A stretch of 64,000 nt of DNA from Bipolaris cookei (taxonomy: Eukaryota > Ascomycota > Dothideomycetes > Pleosporales > Pleosporaceae), in contig NRSV01000054.1 of assembly GCA_002286855.1 (NCBI GenBank), positions 124,001-188,000 of the forward strand, given 5' to 3'. The notes under the pieces are model-generated. The model was given only the letters and a program-made list of their open reading frames with translations. It made no database searches and was not told the origin of the DNA. Shown here in pieces: positions 44,123-53,792 of this stretch (positions within the stretch are counted from its first letter, which is position 1; the number at the start of each line of letters is the position of its first letter). Made by a program: the position numbers and the translations under genes.

Positions 44123-47100
44123 TCAAAATAGTCCTCCAAAGTAGTGATTCTCTGGTCCATCAATCGCCAACGAATAGTAGTACTCTGTCAACGCATTCAT
44201 TTCATCCCCAAAATCCGTGTCAAAAGCCTCAAATTTCTCAGCATCCACTTCTTTGCCCCATTTCTTCAAACTAGGCACGTTGAGGGCTTCGCCATTGGAT
44301 GCAGGCTGCTGGACACACTCGTAACCCAGTACACCGATATCCCATACACCAGCGCAAGCACTGCACACCAGCGTTGTGGTGGCGGGGTCGACAGCATTGA
44401 CCGCGTTACAGCGGAAACAGGCAAAGGAGCAGCGCTCACAGAGGATGTTGGAAGTGGACTCGGTAGTTGGACGAGCTGGACGTCCGCAGTGTGTGCATCG
44501 TGATTTACCAGGTATAATGTGTGTCGAATTAACAGTCTTCCATTGCAAACATAGTTCATCCGGCACACGGTCTTTACTTCTTCCTGAATCGCCCACCTCG
44601 CTAATCGTCTTGTTCGGATTTTCTCTGCAGGCTGCGATCTCGCATTGCGGCCCAGGTGCTGTTCCAAGATCAAGTTGAAGTTCGAGAGCTTGTTGACGGA
44701 GAGACGGCGCATCAACGCTCTGGTCGAATGGGCCCATGTATTGCGGTCCTTGAACTGCCTGTCGGATTGGAAAGCCGCCCATGGGTGCGAGCTGCATTTG
44801 GCCGGTGCCGAGTAGATGTCGGGCCTCAGCGATGCCTGATTCGAGTACTGGCACTGTCATTTCGCCAGTCTTGTGGTCTTGGTAAGAAAAATAGCGAAGC
44901 TTCTCTGCGTCCTTGAGCGAGACATCATCTCTGCCTACCTCAAGCACATTGGCTGAGCCGTTGACTTCACCGATGATGAGCTTGCTGTAGTCGGCATTGA
45001 ATGCGCCCGACATGATACCTGAATTTGTGGTAATGGCATCCTTGATGAATGTGTCCTCCTTGGCTTTTGTGACGTCCCATACCTTGACGACGCCATCGGA
45101 AGATCCAGAGTATAGTCTTGTAGCGTTCTCGCCCCAGGATAAGAATCTCACACCGGTATCAGTGACCTCATGCTTGACTCCTTCTTGTAATGGCATCAAA
45201 GACTGGCCGTGTGAAACAACGCGTAGAGGATCATCTGGCCATCGACCATCCCAGACATAGACTCGGCCGTCCGTGCACCCAGCAGCAATAAGATGCTCAT
45301 CATGCGGACACCAGACGACATCATTGATGTCTAAGGCCTTGCAGTCGAATTCCATGGGAGAGGTGAACTTGTTGAGATTGTTGACATCGTACAATCTGAT
45401 GCACGAGCGCATTCCTCCGTTAGCTTTGCCACCTCCAGCCACGCATCCAGCTGCAAAGTACGGCATCCTTGAACGATTGGGGTTGAATGCAACGTCAAAG
45501 ACGTTTTTGCTCGATCGATGGATAGAGAGTGCGCTTTCGGCTTGGATGTCCCACAAGCAAAGATCTCCAGTAGTGTCAAAACCAGTCTCTTTCAGATTAG
45601 CACCGAACCCAGCCAGAAGGAGGCCACCGTACTTAGGCTCGAATTGTAACGCTGTAGGCAAAATTTTTAGATCATGTCGCTCATTGACTCTGATGGGCTC
45701 ATAGCTGAACGTGTCAAACTTGGAAGGGTCCTCTTCGTTTATTCTAAGCACTCGTATTGACCTTTGAGCGACACGAGCTGCAGTTGCTAGAACTCCAGCA
45801 TTGGAGTGGTTGACCGAGAGGATGTCGATCGGATCCTTGACATTCAATTTTGCACCCAGGATCGGTTGCACGACGTCGCCCTCAGTATACCATATGCCAA
45901 TGTGGCTATCGTAGCCTGCCGAGTACAAATATCTGCCGCTAGTTGAGAAGGCCACAGAGCTAACTGTAGAGTATAGTTTTGGATCTTGCGATGCAAACAT
46001 GGCATGACTCGAGTTAGCACCGGTCTCAGTTCTTTCGCGCTTCCTATAGTGTTCACCCAGCTCATGTATTGAGCCATGGATCATATTTCCGTAAAGCAAA
46101 TTGTTAGGTCTGTTGTATTGCATGGAGTCGGGATCATCCACAGCGACTGCGCCTGCTGCGAATCGCTCACCATCTGGAGCCCATGCCACAGTGTGTATGT
46201 CGCTGGAGGCCCCTGTCCAGAAAGCCGACGGGCCGATCGTGTCCAAGATATGATTCTTTACTTGGTATGTAAGAGAATTTGCAGCAGCTTGCCACCCCCT
46301 CCTTGACTGGCATCCTAATTCGCGCTGACGTATGATTGATGTTGTAGACGGTTTTTGTGTCGAGCTCATAGAGACATCGGGCCGAGCAGCTGCAAGTCTT
46401 TGGACGTGCGAAACCTCGGAGAGTTGTCCATCCTGTGCGTCTTTCACAAACGCTTCGATGCTGCTCCTATCTCGGCAAGGGAGATTCCGTCGCAGAGCTT
46501 CCACTAGTTTGAGAATATTGGGCTCGGAGAAATCCTTCAGGAGTTCTTGAAGTTGTCTTCGCTTTGTAGTGTGTCTCAATTGCACGGGTCTTTTGATTGA
46601 GACAATGGTCTTTTTCACATTCTTGATTTCAGCTGGGCTAAAATCCACATGAAGTAACGAGCCTTGCCATTTGCGACTTGACAGCTGATCCCAACAGAAT
46701 CCAGGAGGGTTCTGCATTATCTTACGTTCTGATATGCTCAGGTATGGCACCAATCTTGTTGGAGCATCACGAGATCTTTTATACAGTTCCATCACCAATT
46801 TCGCGTCTCCAGCATTAAATTCAACTTCTACCGGATCATTATCGACAGCAACGGCTGTATCAGGTGGAGGCGAGTCATCTTCCGGAGCTTCATACCGTGT
46901 AGGTAAGGTGTCATTGAACATCTCTCCAATCACATGCTCGTCAGTATGCTCGTCGGTATGATCGTCGGCAAACACATCTCCCGCCCTGATGCGCTGTTTT
47001 GGCCATGTGTAATTAATGCGTTGCGCGCGGCGCGGCGGTCCCCGAGAAAGCACAGAATCACCACCAGAAGAATAGTCGTGTTCAATTGTCTGCTGCACTG

Positions 47101-48166
47101 ATTGTGTTTTGGGTGTGATATATCTGTTTCTATAAACTTGCGACCAGTCTATGTTCGCCTCTGCGGCAAAGCGTGGGGGTAAGACCAGATTTGGTGGATC
47201 TTGGGAACGATCCCTCTTGTTCAAGACTGTAGAATAGCGACTCTGGAGTGTGGTATACTCCCGGTACGGCATATCCTTGTTGTACTCTACAGTAATTTCA
47301 GACCACTTGTATTGTTTGACTTCCTTTAAGAACATTAGCAAGTGGTCTTGAGCTGTGTCAAATGGTTTGTGAACCGTCTTGCGACGTTTTGCGCGAGTCG
47401 TGAAAGGTTCCATAGCCGGCATTGTCGACTCGGTTGTGGGTGCAGTCGGGCGGAAATGGTCGGATGCTAAGACTGATTGGTGATTAACCAAAGCATTGCC
47501 TATGGGTTGTTGTGATCCGGCCACGTCCGAAATCAAAATGTCAGCTGTGGAACCATCCTTGTCTTCCTTCGGTGACAACCCAAAAGGGGCACCGAAGTAA
47601 TTGGCGTTTTGCGGTATACGGAACTGGGGCAGACTTGTTTGTTGAGCAGGAAGTACTCTGTTCGACACAAAAGACGGCGGACCTGTAGGATCTATCTTCG
47701 CCCTCTTGGCTGTCCTGTTGGCCTCAAACGGCGCATCGTAGGTGTGTCCGTTGTGTCTATGCGCGGACACTAGTACATCGTTGCTTTGCGACATACCAAT
47801 TGCACTTGTTGGCCTCGCGACTGTCGGTCGCATGTTTTCGTGTAGCGTTTGTGTCTGTTGCCGTACTGCAGGGTCTTTGGATGGAACCTGCACAGATTGT
47901 GGTCTGCTTCCGAGTGAAGGTGGATAGTATACATTTGTCGGTTCCGGTGCGGGAACGTGAAGGTTTAGTTCTGGGACGGGGGGTAAAGATACATCATGTC
48001 TCGCAGAGTAATCTACCGCTATAGGCAACAATTGACGGTGTCTGCCATTGACTTCCTCATCGGTGTCATGGGTGAGATCAATCACTGAGTGTTGCCAGTC
48101 GCTGCGCATGTTAGGTTTGCTCGTGTCTAATATTGTGTCAAGTGTAATGCAGTGTTTGTGATGCAA
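44123..48166 (-). CDS. Large WD40-repeat protein with SUMO-interaction motif, Myb-like segment and zinc ribbon
   Basis: Single exon, 1347 residues. Near the start is a textbook SUMO-interaction motif (SVIDLTHDTDEE). Around residues 265-335, DHLLMFLKEVKQYKWSEITV and the following LQSRYSTVLNKR resemble a Myb/SANT-like fold. WD40 repeats run from about 645 to 1100 (IHTVAWAPDGERFAAG, VSSVAFSTSGRYLYSAG, VRFLSWGENATRLYSG). Near 1220-1285 are paired cysteines (CTHCGRP, CERCSFACFRC, CSAC) that look like a zinc ribbon. The combination suggests a nuclear scaffold, for example in a ubiquitin-ligase or chromatin complex of the kind in which the WD40 protein DIM-9/Raf1 acts, but I cannot assign orthology. 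A second Met at codon 20 (48109) is an equally good start. Confidence 0.8.
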   Translation of the reverse strand: MHHKHCITLDTILDTSKPNMRSDWQHSVIDLTHDTDEEVNGRHRQLLPIAVDYSARHDVSLPPVPELNLHVPAPEPTNVYYPPSLGSRPQSVQVPSKDPAVRQQTQTLHENMRPTVARPTSAIGMSQSNDVLVSAHRHNGHTYDAPFEANRTAKRAKIDPTGPPSFVSNRVLPAQQTSLPQFRIPQNANYFGAPFGLSPKEDKDGSTADILISDVAGSQQPIGNALVNHQSVLASDHFRPTAPTTESTMPAMEPFTTRAKRRKTVHKPFDTAQDHLLMFLKEVKQYKWSEITVEYNKDMPYREYTTLQSRYSTVLNKRDRSQDPPNLVLPPRFAAEANIDWSQVYRNRYITPKTQSVQQTIEHDYSSGGDSVLSRGPPRRAQRINYTWPKQRIRAGDVFADDHTDEHTDEHVIGEMFNDTLPTRYEAPEDDSPPPDTAVAVDNDPVEVEFNAGDAKLVMELYKRSRDAPTRLVPYLSISERKIMQNPPGFCWDQLSSRKWQGSLLHVDFSPAEIKNVKKTIVSIKRPVQLRHTTKRRQLQELLKDFSEPNILKLVEALRRNLPCRDRSSIEAFVKDAQDGQLSEVSHVQRLAAARPDVSMSSTQKPSTTSIIRQRELGCQSRRGWQAAANSLTYQVKNHILDTIGPSAFWTGASSDIHTVAWAPDGERFAAGAVAVDDPDSMQYNRPNNLLYGNMIHGSIHELGEHYRKRERTETGANSSHAMFASQDPKLYSTVSSVAFSTSGRYLYSAGYDSHIGIWYTEGDVVQPILGAKLNVKDPIDILSVNHSNAGVLATAARVAQRSIRVLRINEEDPSKFDTFSYEPIRVNERHDLKILPTALQFEPKYGGLLLAGFGANLKETGFDTTGDLCLWDIQAESALSIHRSSKNVFDVAFNPNRSRMPYFAAGCVAGGGKANGGMRSCIRLYDVNNLNKFTSPMEFDCKALDINDVVWCPHDEHLIAAGCTDGRVYVWDGRWPDDPLRVVSHGQSLMPLQEGVKHEVTDTGVRFLSWGENATRLYSGSSDGVVKVWDVTKAKEDTFIKDAITTNSGIMSGAFNADYSKLIIGEVNGSANVLEVGRDDVSLKDAEKLRYFSYQDHKTGEMTVPVLESGIAEARHLLGTGQMQLAPMGGFPIRQAVQGPQYMGPFDQSVDAPSLRQQALELQLDLGTAPGPQCEIAACRENPNKTISEVGDSGRSKDRVPDELCLQWKTVNSTHIIPGKSRCTHCGRPARPTTESTSNILCERCSFACFRCNAVNAVDPATTTLVCSACAGVWDIGVLGYECVQQPASNGEALNVPSLKKWGKEVDAEKFEAFDTDFGDEMNALTEYYYSLAIDGPENHYFGGLF

Positions 48167-48500
48167 GATTCCCTGAAAAGGGATCTGCTTACCTCATTGC
48201 AATCAGACGTACTAGCAAAAGGCAGCAAGTCCATGGGAGTGAGAGTGAGAGTGAATGTGGAGGAGTGTGCGAGGCGCGACACTGGAACTGTGCAACGCGT
48301 ATCCCCCGGATGCACTAGCGCTGGCTTTAGCGGCGGGCCCTTACTGAGGCTAAAGCCTCCTGTGGCGTACCTTTGACAGCCACCCGGTGAACAAAAATCC
48401 CGGGACTCAGCACAGGCCACTCCACCAAAATCGATGACGCGCCAAAAAGTTGTCAACTTTAGAGCTTTAATACAATACAACAACTAATGTATTCCTCCAT
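48167..48500. promoter_or_regulatory. Promoter of the WD40 gene, abutting transposon debris
   Basis: No gene seen. A transposon terminal repeat begins just to the right. Confidence 0.45.
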
Positions 48501-49560
48501 CGAGCGGGCCACTTTTTCTTGGCATTGCGAATTTTGTGTACGAGACACTATGCGTCAACAACATATGGATTCTTTAATTCAGCGTGAAGGTAGAATTATT
48601 CTTGCTCTTCATGCCTACTCTTCAGAGCAATTTAAGACCATACAACGCGCTGTCGCTGCCTGCAACGTACCTCACCAACGGCTTTCTGATCGGCTTATGA
48701 AAATTATTTTTCGGCCTCAAGTAACCCCAAACTGCCGCAAGCTTACTAGAACTGAAGAGCAGACAATCGTACGGTATATCTGCTTCTTCGTACCATGCAG
48801 AGATGTGAACGCGTCCTTTGTAGATAATGAATGGCGGGGTAGCGTATCCTGCAGCGCAGATGCTCTGGATAACAATAACCCACTCGTAATTGCCCGGCTG
48901 AACAAGAGTAGGTCTTGTACGACGTTCTGAGCCAGTAACTAACTTCACTAAGCCAATTACACTCATCTGAAATCCAGTCTCATCAAAGTTGTGGATGTCG
49001 TCAGAATGTACTCCATACTTCTCAATTGTCTCTCGTACGAGCTTGAACCATGTGTTAATAACCTCTGGATCCTCCTGCTGTATTCTCTGGCGGTTCTTTG
49101 CTCGATTGAAGGCTGTTCTAAGCTCGTCTGAACGCGTTACAAATCGTTCTGGCCAGTCCTTACCTAAAGGCTGACCACCTCGTACACGCAGTAGTTTCTC
49201 TGTCACATCTGCTACCTCACAAAGTCATGGGGCAAATCCTCGTGAATTCAGGTCAAGAACATATAGTACGATTATCTACTCTTCAGTTGTAGTTAGTTTT
49301 GGCGATTTGGCCGCGTATTAGGTCGAAATGAAATTCCTTGAAACCGCCGAGAAACCTGCTCATGTGGTACGTTATAGGCTACTGCAGCGCATCGTATGCT
49401 CTTAAACCGGGCCGTACGGAAGGCCTGAAAAGCTAGCGTGATTTGACCTTCTCGCTGGGTAAGTATTGCATTCTGTTGTTGAGACATTGTTGTTCGTATG
49501 TGAAGTTCTTAATGCCAAGAAAAAGTGGCTCGCTGGATGGGGTGGCCCGCTCAATGATGG
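48500..49560. mobile_element. Chimeric Fot1/pogo-type DNA transposon remnant
   Basis: Two transposase beginnings point inward from opposite ends. On the plus strand, 48550-48780 encodes an N-terminal helix-turn-helix block (LIQREGRIILALHAYSSEQF, VPHQRLSDRL). On the minus strand, 49487-49293 encodes the same block (ILTQREGQITLAFQAF, VPHEQVSRRF) and 49206-48785 the start of the catalytic domain (DDIHNFDETGFQMSVIG, GSERRTRP, ISAWYEEADIP). Similar ends, containing CCACTTTTTCTTGGCATT, lie at about 48509 and, reversed, at about 49530. So both ends come from the 5' side of the element and the two halves meet near 48782. Stops are frequent and no active transposase is possible. Confidence 0.75.
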
Positions 49561-49599
49561 AATACGTTATACAATTATTTTTTTTAATTTCTCACTCGC

Positions 49600-50470
49600 A
49601 TCATGCTCGCTATGTGCCAAAATATTTTTTGCCTCCATGATACCCCACACGCTTTCCCCGAGGGATATGGAGCGATGCGATCGTTTTCTTTAAGATCTTG
49701 GATGGACTGCGAGATCTATGACCTGGTCTCAATTTGCTGAGGAGCTAGATCTTGGTGTTTCTGGCAAAACTTTTAAACGGCACATGGTCTTGATGGATCA
49801 CCATAAATGTATTGCTTGCTCCAAGGGCTGGATGTCGGAAAAACTAGCCAAGAAACGAAAAGAATGGGCTAAAGTAATGCTCGAGAAGTATCCCAAACCC
49901 GAGGACTGGCACCGGGTGCGATTTTCTGATGAATTACACTGGTCTATCCGTGCCGAAGAAATGATTCAGATCATCAGAAAACCTGGTGAGCGCTACTGTT
50001 CCGATTGTATCTAGCATACCCTAGATAGAACTGCTAAAAATCGCATCGCCGTCAACATTCTTGGGCAGCTGTTGGATATAACTTCAAATCAGATCTATAT
50101 TTTCACACTACAAAGTCTCCCAACGGCAAGAAGAGCCTAGAGGTGTATCGGGATCAGATACCAAAGCTGATAGTGAAGCGCTGGTTCCAGCGCGGCGACA
50201 ACTTCGTTCTCGAAGAAGATAATGATAGCAGCCACAACGGAGGCCATTCAAAGCGCGGGAATATCATTTGAAATTGGAAATATGAGAATGGGCTGGAGTC
50301 ATTTCAACTGCCCCAGCTCACCAGATTTAGCACCTATTGAAAACTGCTGACGCCCACCAGAACAGTTCATGGCTAGATTTCCGTACTGGGACGAGTTCGA
50401 GACTGGATAATTGGCTATCGAGGGCTGACAGAAGGTGTCACAAAAATATATGATAATAAATCACTTTAAA
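49600..50470 (+). mobile_element. Degenerate Tc1/mariner-type transposase
   Basis: Readable in one main direction: MTWSQFAEELDLGVSGKTFK, KRKEWAKVMLEKYPKPEDWH, RVRFSDELHWSI (first catalytic Asp region), IRKPGERYCSDCI, then after stops SLEVYRDQ, WFQRGDNFVLEED (second catalytic region), YENGLESF and FPYWDEFE-like remains. Several stops and frame changes break it. It is a different family from the Fot1 remnant immediately to the left, so this spot has received at least two insertions. Confidence 0.7.
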
Positions 50471-51209
50471 GTGCTGCCTGGTTCCCGTGAGGGTCTATGA
50501 ACACTGTATGTTACAATGTGTATTGCAGGGCAAACGTGACCTAAGCGAATTTATGTCTAAAAACCTCCCGCACCTGAGCATCTGTAGTCTCGTTCTTTCC
50601 TTGTCTCTTTCCTTGTTTAACGGTGCTTCCTTTAGAAAAGGGAGCCGAGGTATGGTGCTAGAGTGATTAGTCCATCTCATGATCAGCTGTTGGTGTGACT
50701 GTCCTTATCGGGACGAGTTGGCTCTGTCCTTCACAGAAATATATAAATGATCAAGTTAAGAGCATGCCGCGGAGGCTCAAAGATTGCATCGAGTTAGATG
50801 GGCAAATGACTGGGTGGTGAATGAAAACCACCCAAAAAACCAGACAAAAAAATATCGCAACGCCAAATATTTGAGATATATAATAATATATAATATATTC
50901 GCAGCTTCAAAAGTTATCTGCAGCTCAAAAATGGCCAAAATCATGTTGTTTTGGTGGGCTACCCGCGATGTTGGGGTGCGCCAAGGCATTTGTGAGTTCC
51001 AGGATTTTTGTCCACCGGGTGACATCTAATCATGTATCAATGAAGTATCGTGGGTTGTTTTAGCGATCTGAAATGGATGGTTGCAATTAGCATTATTTTT
51101 GCATCAGCACAAACACGTAAGTAGTTCATACACATACGACTACACTAGACAGATCTACGCAAGCTCCAGCCGTGGGTATTCATCCAAAACGCGAAGCCTG
51201 TGCACCACC
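50471..51209. other. Intergenic gap, AT-rich
   Basis: No gene recognised. 50850-50910 is a nearly pure TA-rich patch (TATATAATAATATATAATATA). Confidence 0.5.
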
Positions 51210-52925
51210 TCAAAAACTCTTGTTCTTCGCATTGTCGTAATCCACGGCCTTTTCTCCCATACCCTCAATATCCTGCCTGCTATCTTGCACTGCTAGCCCC
51301 GCAACAACGCCCTCCTCGCCAGGCTCCACATCGTTGGGGACCGGTGGACCCGAGAATTCCTTCCGTCCTCGGATGAAGTACCATACCACGCTAATTGTCG
51401 CGAAACCAGCAAAGACAACGCTTGCGTAATTCATCGTCGATGCCTCCACAGGCAGGCTCACTGGCATACAGAACAGTACGACAGACAGGCAAATCCAGGC
51501 AATCATGGTAACGTTGATCGCGTAACCGAAGCGGCCAAGGGAGAATGATGAGTTGCGGACTGCCCTCCGACCGCGAATAATGGAGATAAGAATGGGCATG
51601 CCGTACGATGTGCTCAGGCAAATGGTAGCAACACCGGTAAACGAGTTGAAAGCAGCAGACGAGCCAAAGTAGATGAGACCCAAAAGACAACCCACAACGG
51701 TGGAGAGGACGAGCGCCATGAGAGGAATATCAAAACGCTTATCGACCCTAGCCCAAAGACGCGAACCAGGAATTGCGCCATCACGAGCAAAGGCATATGT
51801 GCAGCGTGATGCAGCAGTCAGGGCTCCAGTGCCGGCAAACAAGAGAATTCCAAGAATGAGGAAGAGAAGACCAAAGCCCCCGCCAGCACTACCCGTGACG
51901 GTCTTGAAAAGGAGACCGATTGGCTGTCCATTGGCGACGTCAAGGAGCATCTGCACATCGGGCAAGACGAAGAGGATGGGGATCAAGTAAATGACACCCG
52001 TGACACCTGCAGCGGCAACCGAAAGAACAATGGCTTTGGGGACTTCGCGCGATGGATTCGACACTTCCTCGCACATGGCCGCGACCATGCCATAGCCAGT
52101 GAGCGTGTACGCTGCTTGTAGAAGGCCGACAAAAAATGCCCATCCTGATGGCCTAAATCATGTGAATTAGTATTTCGATTAGGGAATTATGCGGGATACA
52201 AAAGGCGCTTACCATCCGCTTTGGCTAGCGTCATAGTGCGTAAAAACAAAGTCGGCGTCTCTCTTGACGTCAGCCATGCTTAGCAGGACAACCAAAATGA
52301 TGACCACGCTAGCAGCCGTCCAGAAAATACAGATTTTGTTGATGAGGTCCAAGTGCTTTGCGCCAAAGATGTTGATAGTCATGCAGATGAGCATCACAGC
52401 CCAGAACATGAGTACCGTCTGCCACTCATTTGGCACAAAGTTTTCATCCCAGAGCGTAATGGCAGATAGAATGAGTTGACCACCAGAGAAGTTGATGGAT
52501 ACGGTGATAGTCCAGTTTCCGACCAAGGTCAGCCAGCCAGTTACCCACGAGGCAATGGGCGCCCATTCGCGCGTCGACAGCATAGCAGACCAGTAGTAGA
52601 CTCCACCAGCTGTCGGGTAGACGGCACAGATTTCGGCAAGGGAAGCGGCGATACATAGGGAGATGAGCGAGACGAGGACCCAACCCCAGAGAACAGTCAC
52701 TGACTGGCCATCGGTGAGCGTAATGTACATGGTAGTGCTGAGACCGAAAGGAACGGCCATGATGGCAAAGGACATGCCGAGGACGCTCAACATGGACAGG
52801 TTACGTGGGAGTTCGGACTGGTAGCCCATCTTCGCGAGGGCAGCGTCGACGCCTGGGTCGTTGACGGACCGCCGACGGACGCCATCTCCCTCGCCCTGGG
52901 TGATGGAGAGGCTTCTCTTGGTCAT
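51210..52925 (-). CDS. Amino-acid/GABA-type permease, APC superfamily
   Basis: Exons 52925-52213 and 52152-51210 are joined across a 60-base intron (GTAAGC donor, TACTAAT branch, TTTAG acceptor) and give 551 residues with about twelve hydrophobic segments. Fungal GABA/choline permease marks are present: LSMLSVLGMSFAIMAVPFGL, IASWVTGWLTLVGNW, EVPKAIVLSVAAAGVTGVIY, TAASRCTYAFARDGAIPGSR and the NYASVVFAGFATISVVWY end. It is a plasma-membrane uptake carrier for amino acids, GABA or related amines; the exact substrate cannot be told from sequence. The acidic C-terminal tail (GEEGVVAG...YDNAKNKSF) is cytosolic. An upstream in-frame ATG at 53003 exists, but ATG 52925 gives the normal N-terminus. Confidence 0.9.
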
Positions 52926-53792
52926 GGTAGTGGCTCGCTGTGAAGTCCAATCGTAGCTCGTGATGAGCGCCTGTGCGCGGTGCTGCGATGGGATGGAATG
53001 CAACGAGATGCGATGGCCGCCAAGGTCGCTAACGACGTTTAACAGAGGACAGAGACGCAGGGTACAGGCAGAGCCGCAGATACGGGTGCAGGTATGTATA
53101 AGGATGCAGAATGTTGTCGCGTGCGAAAAGGCCCGTAAGTGCTCCCCGCAGCCAGGGTAGGAGATAAACGGCGTCTTGCCGGGCTAGTTCTGGATCGGGT
53201 CTTCAGCTTGACGTCTTCCGAAGACTAGTAAATGGCTTGGGATGCGACGCTGTAATCGTCGTTGCTCCACAAGTGCAAGCAGGGCAGGCCCGCCCTTGCT
53301 AGGATGCACACGAAGGAACATCAAGGCGGCGTGCTGGAGGGCATCAAGCACCAGAGATAAGATATCGTCAAAGCCAACCAAGGCCCGGAAACGTAAAGAT
53401 TGCCGTCAAGTGGTAGTCAGGAATCGGAAAGGCTAGGCGGTAGTCGTGCGTCATCTCCGTTGTCGGTGCACCTACCCATCTTTTCGCGCCTATCGCTCCA
53501 GTCTGCGCCTGTCATTTGACGGGCCTTTTCCGTATCTTTTGTCAAGCACGCAACGCCACCCGCTATCAGCATGCCCTGTGTCATTCCATCTCCAAAAGCA
53601 CAAAGCCAAGATAACAGCAAAAATAACTTGTTATTGTACATACATCCACGACCCGAGATGCTGGCTCCCGTCTAATGCAGGTACCGACACATGCTTCACG
53701 TCTCTACCCGGCCCATTCACACAATCCTTGCACTCATACACATGCCTCTCGTAAAACCGTAAAATCTACCCAATTCGTCTCCTCTAATCTCT
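52926..53792. other. Promoter of the permease and 3' flank of SEC16
   Basis: No supported gene in 867 bases. Confidence 0.55.
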
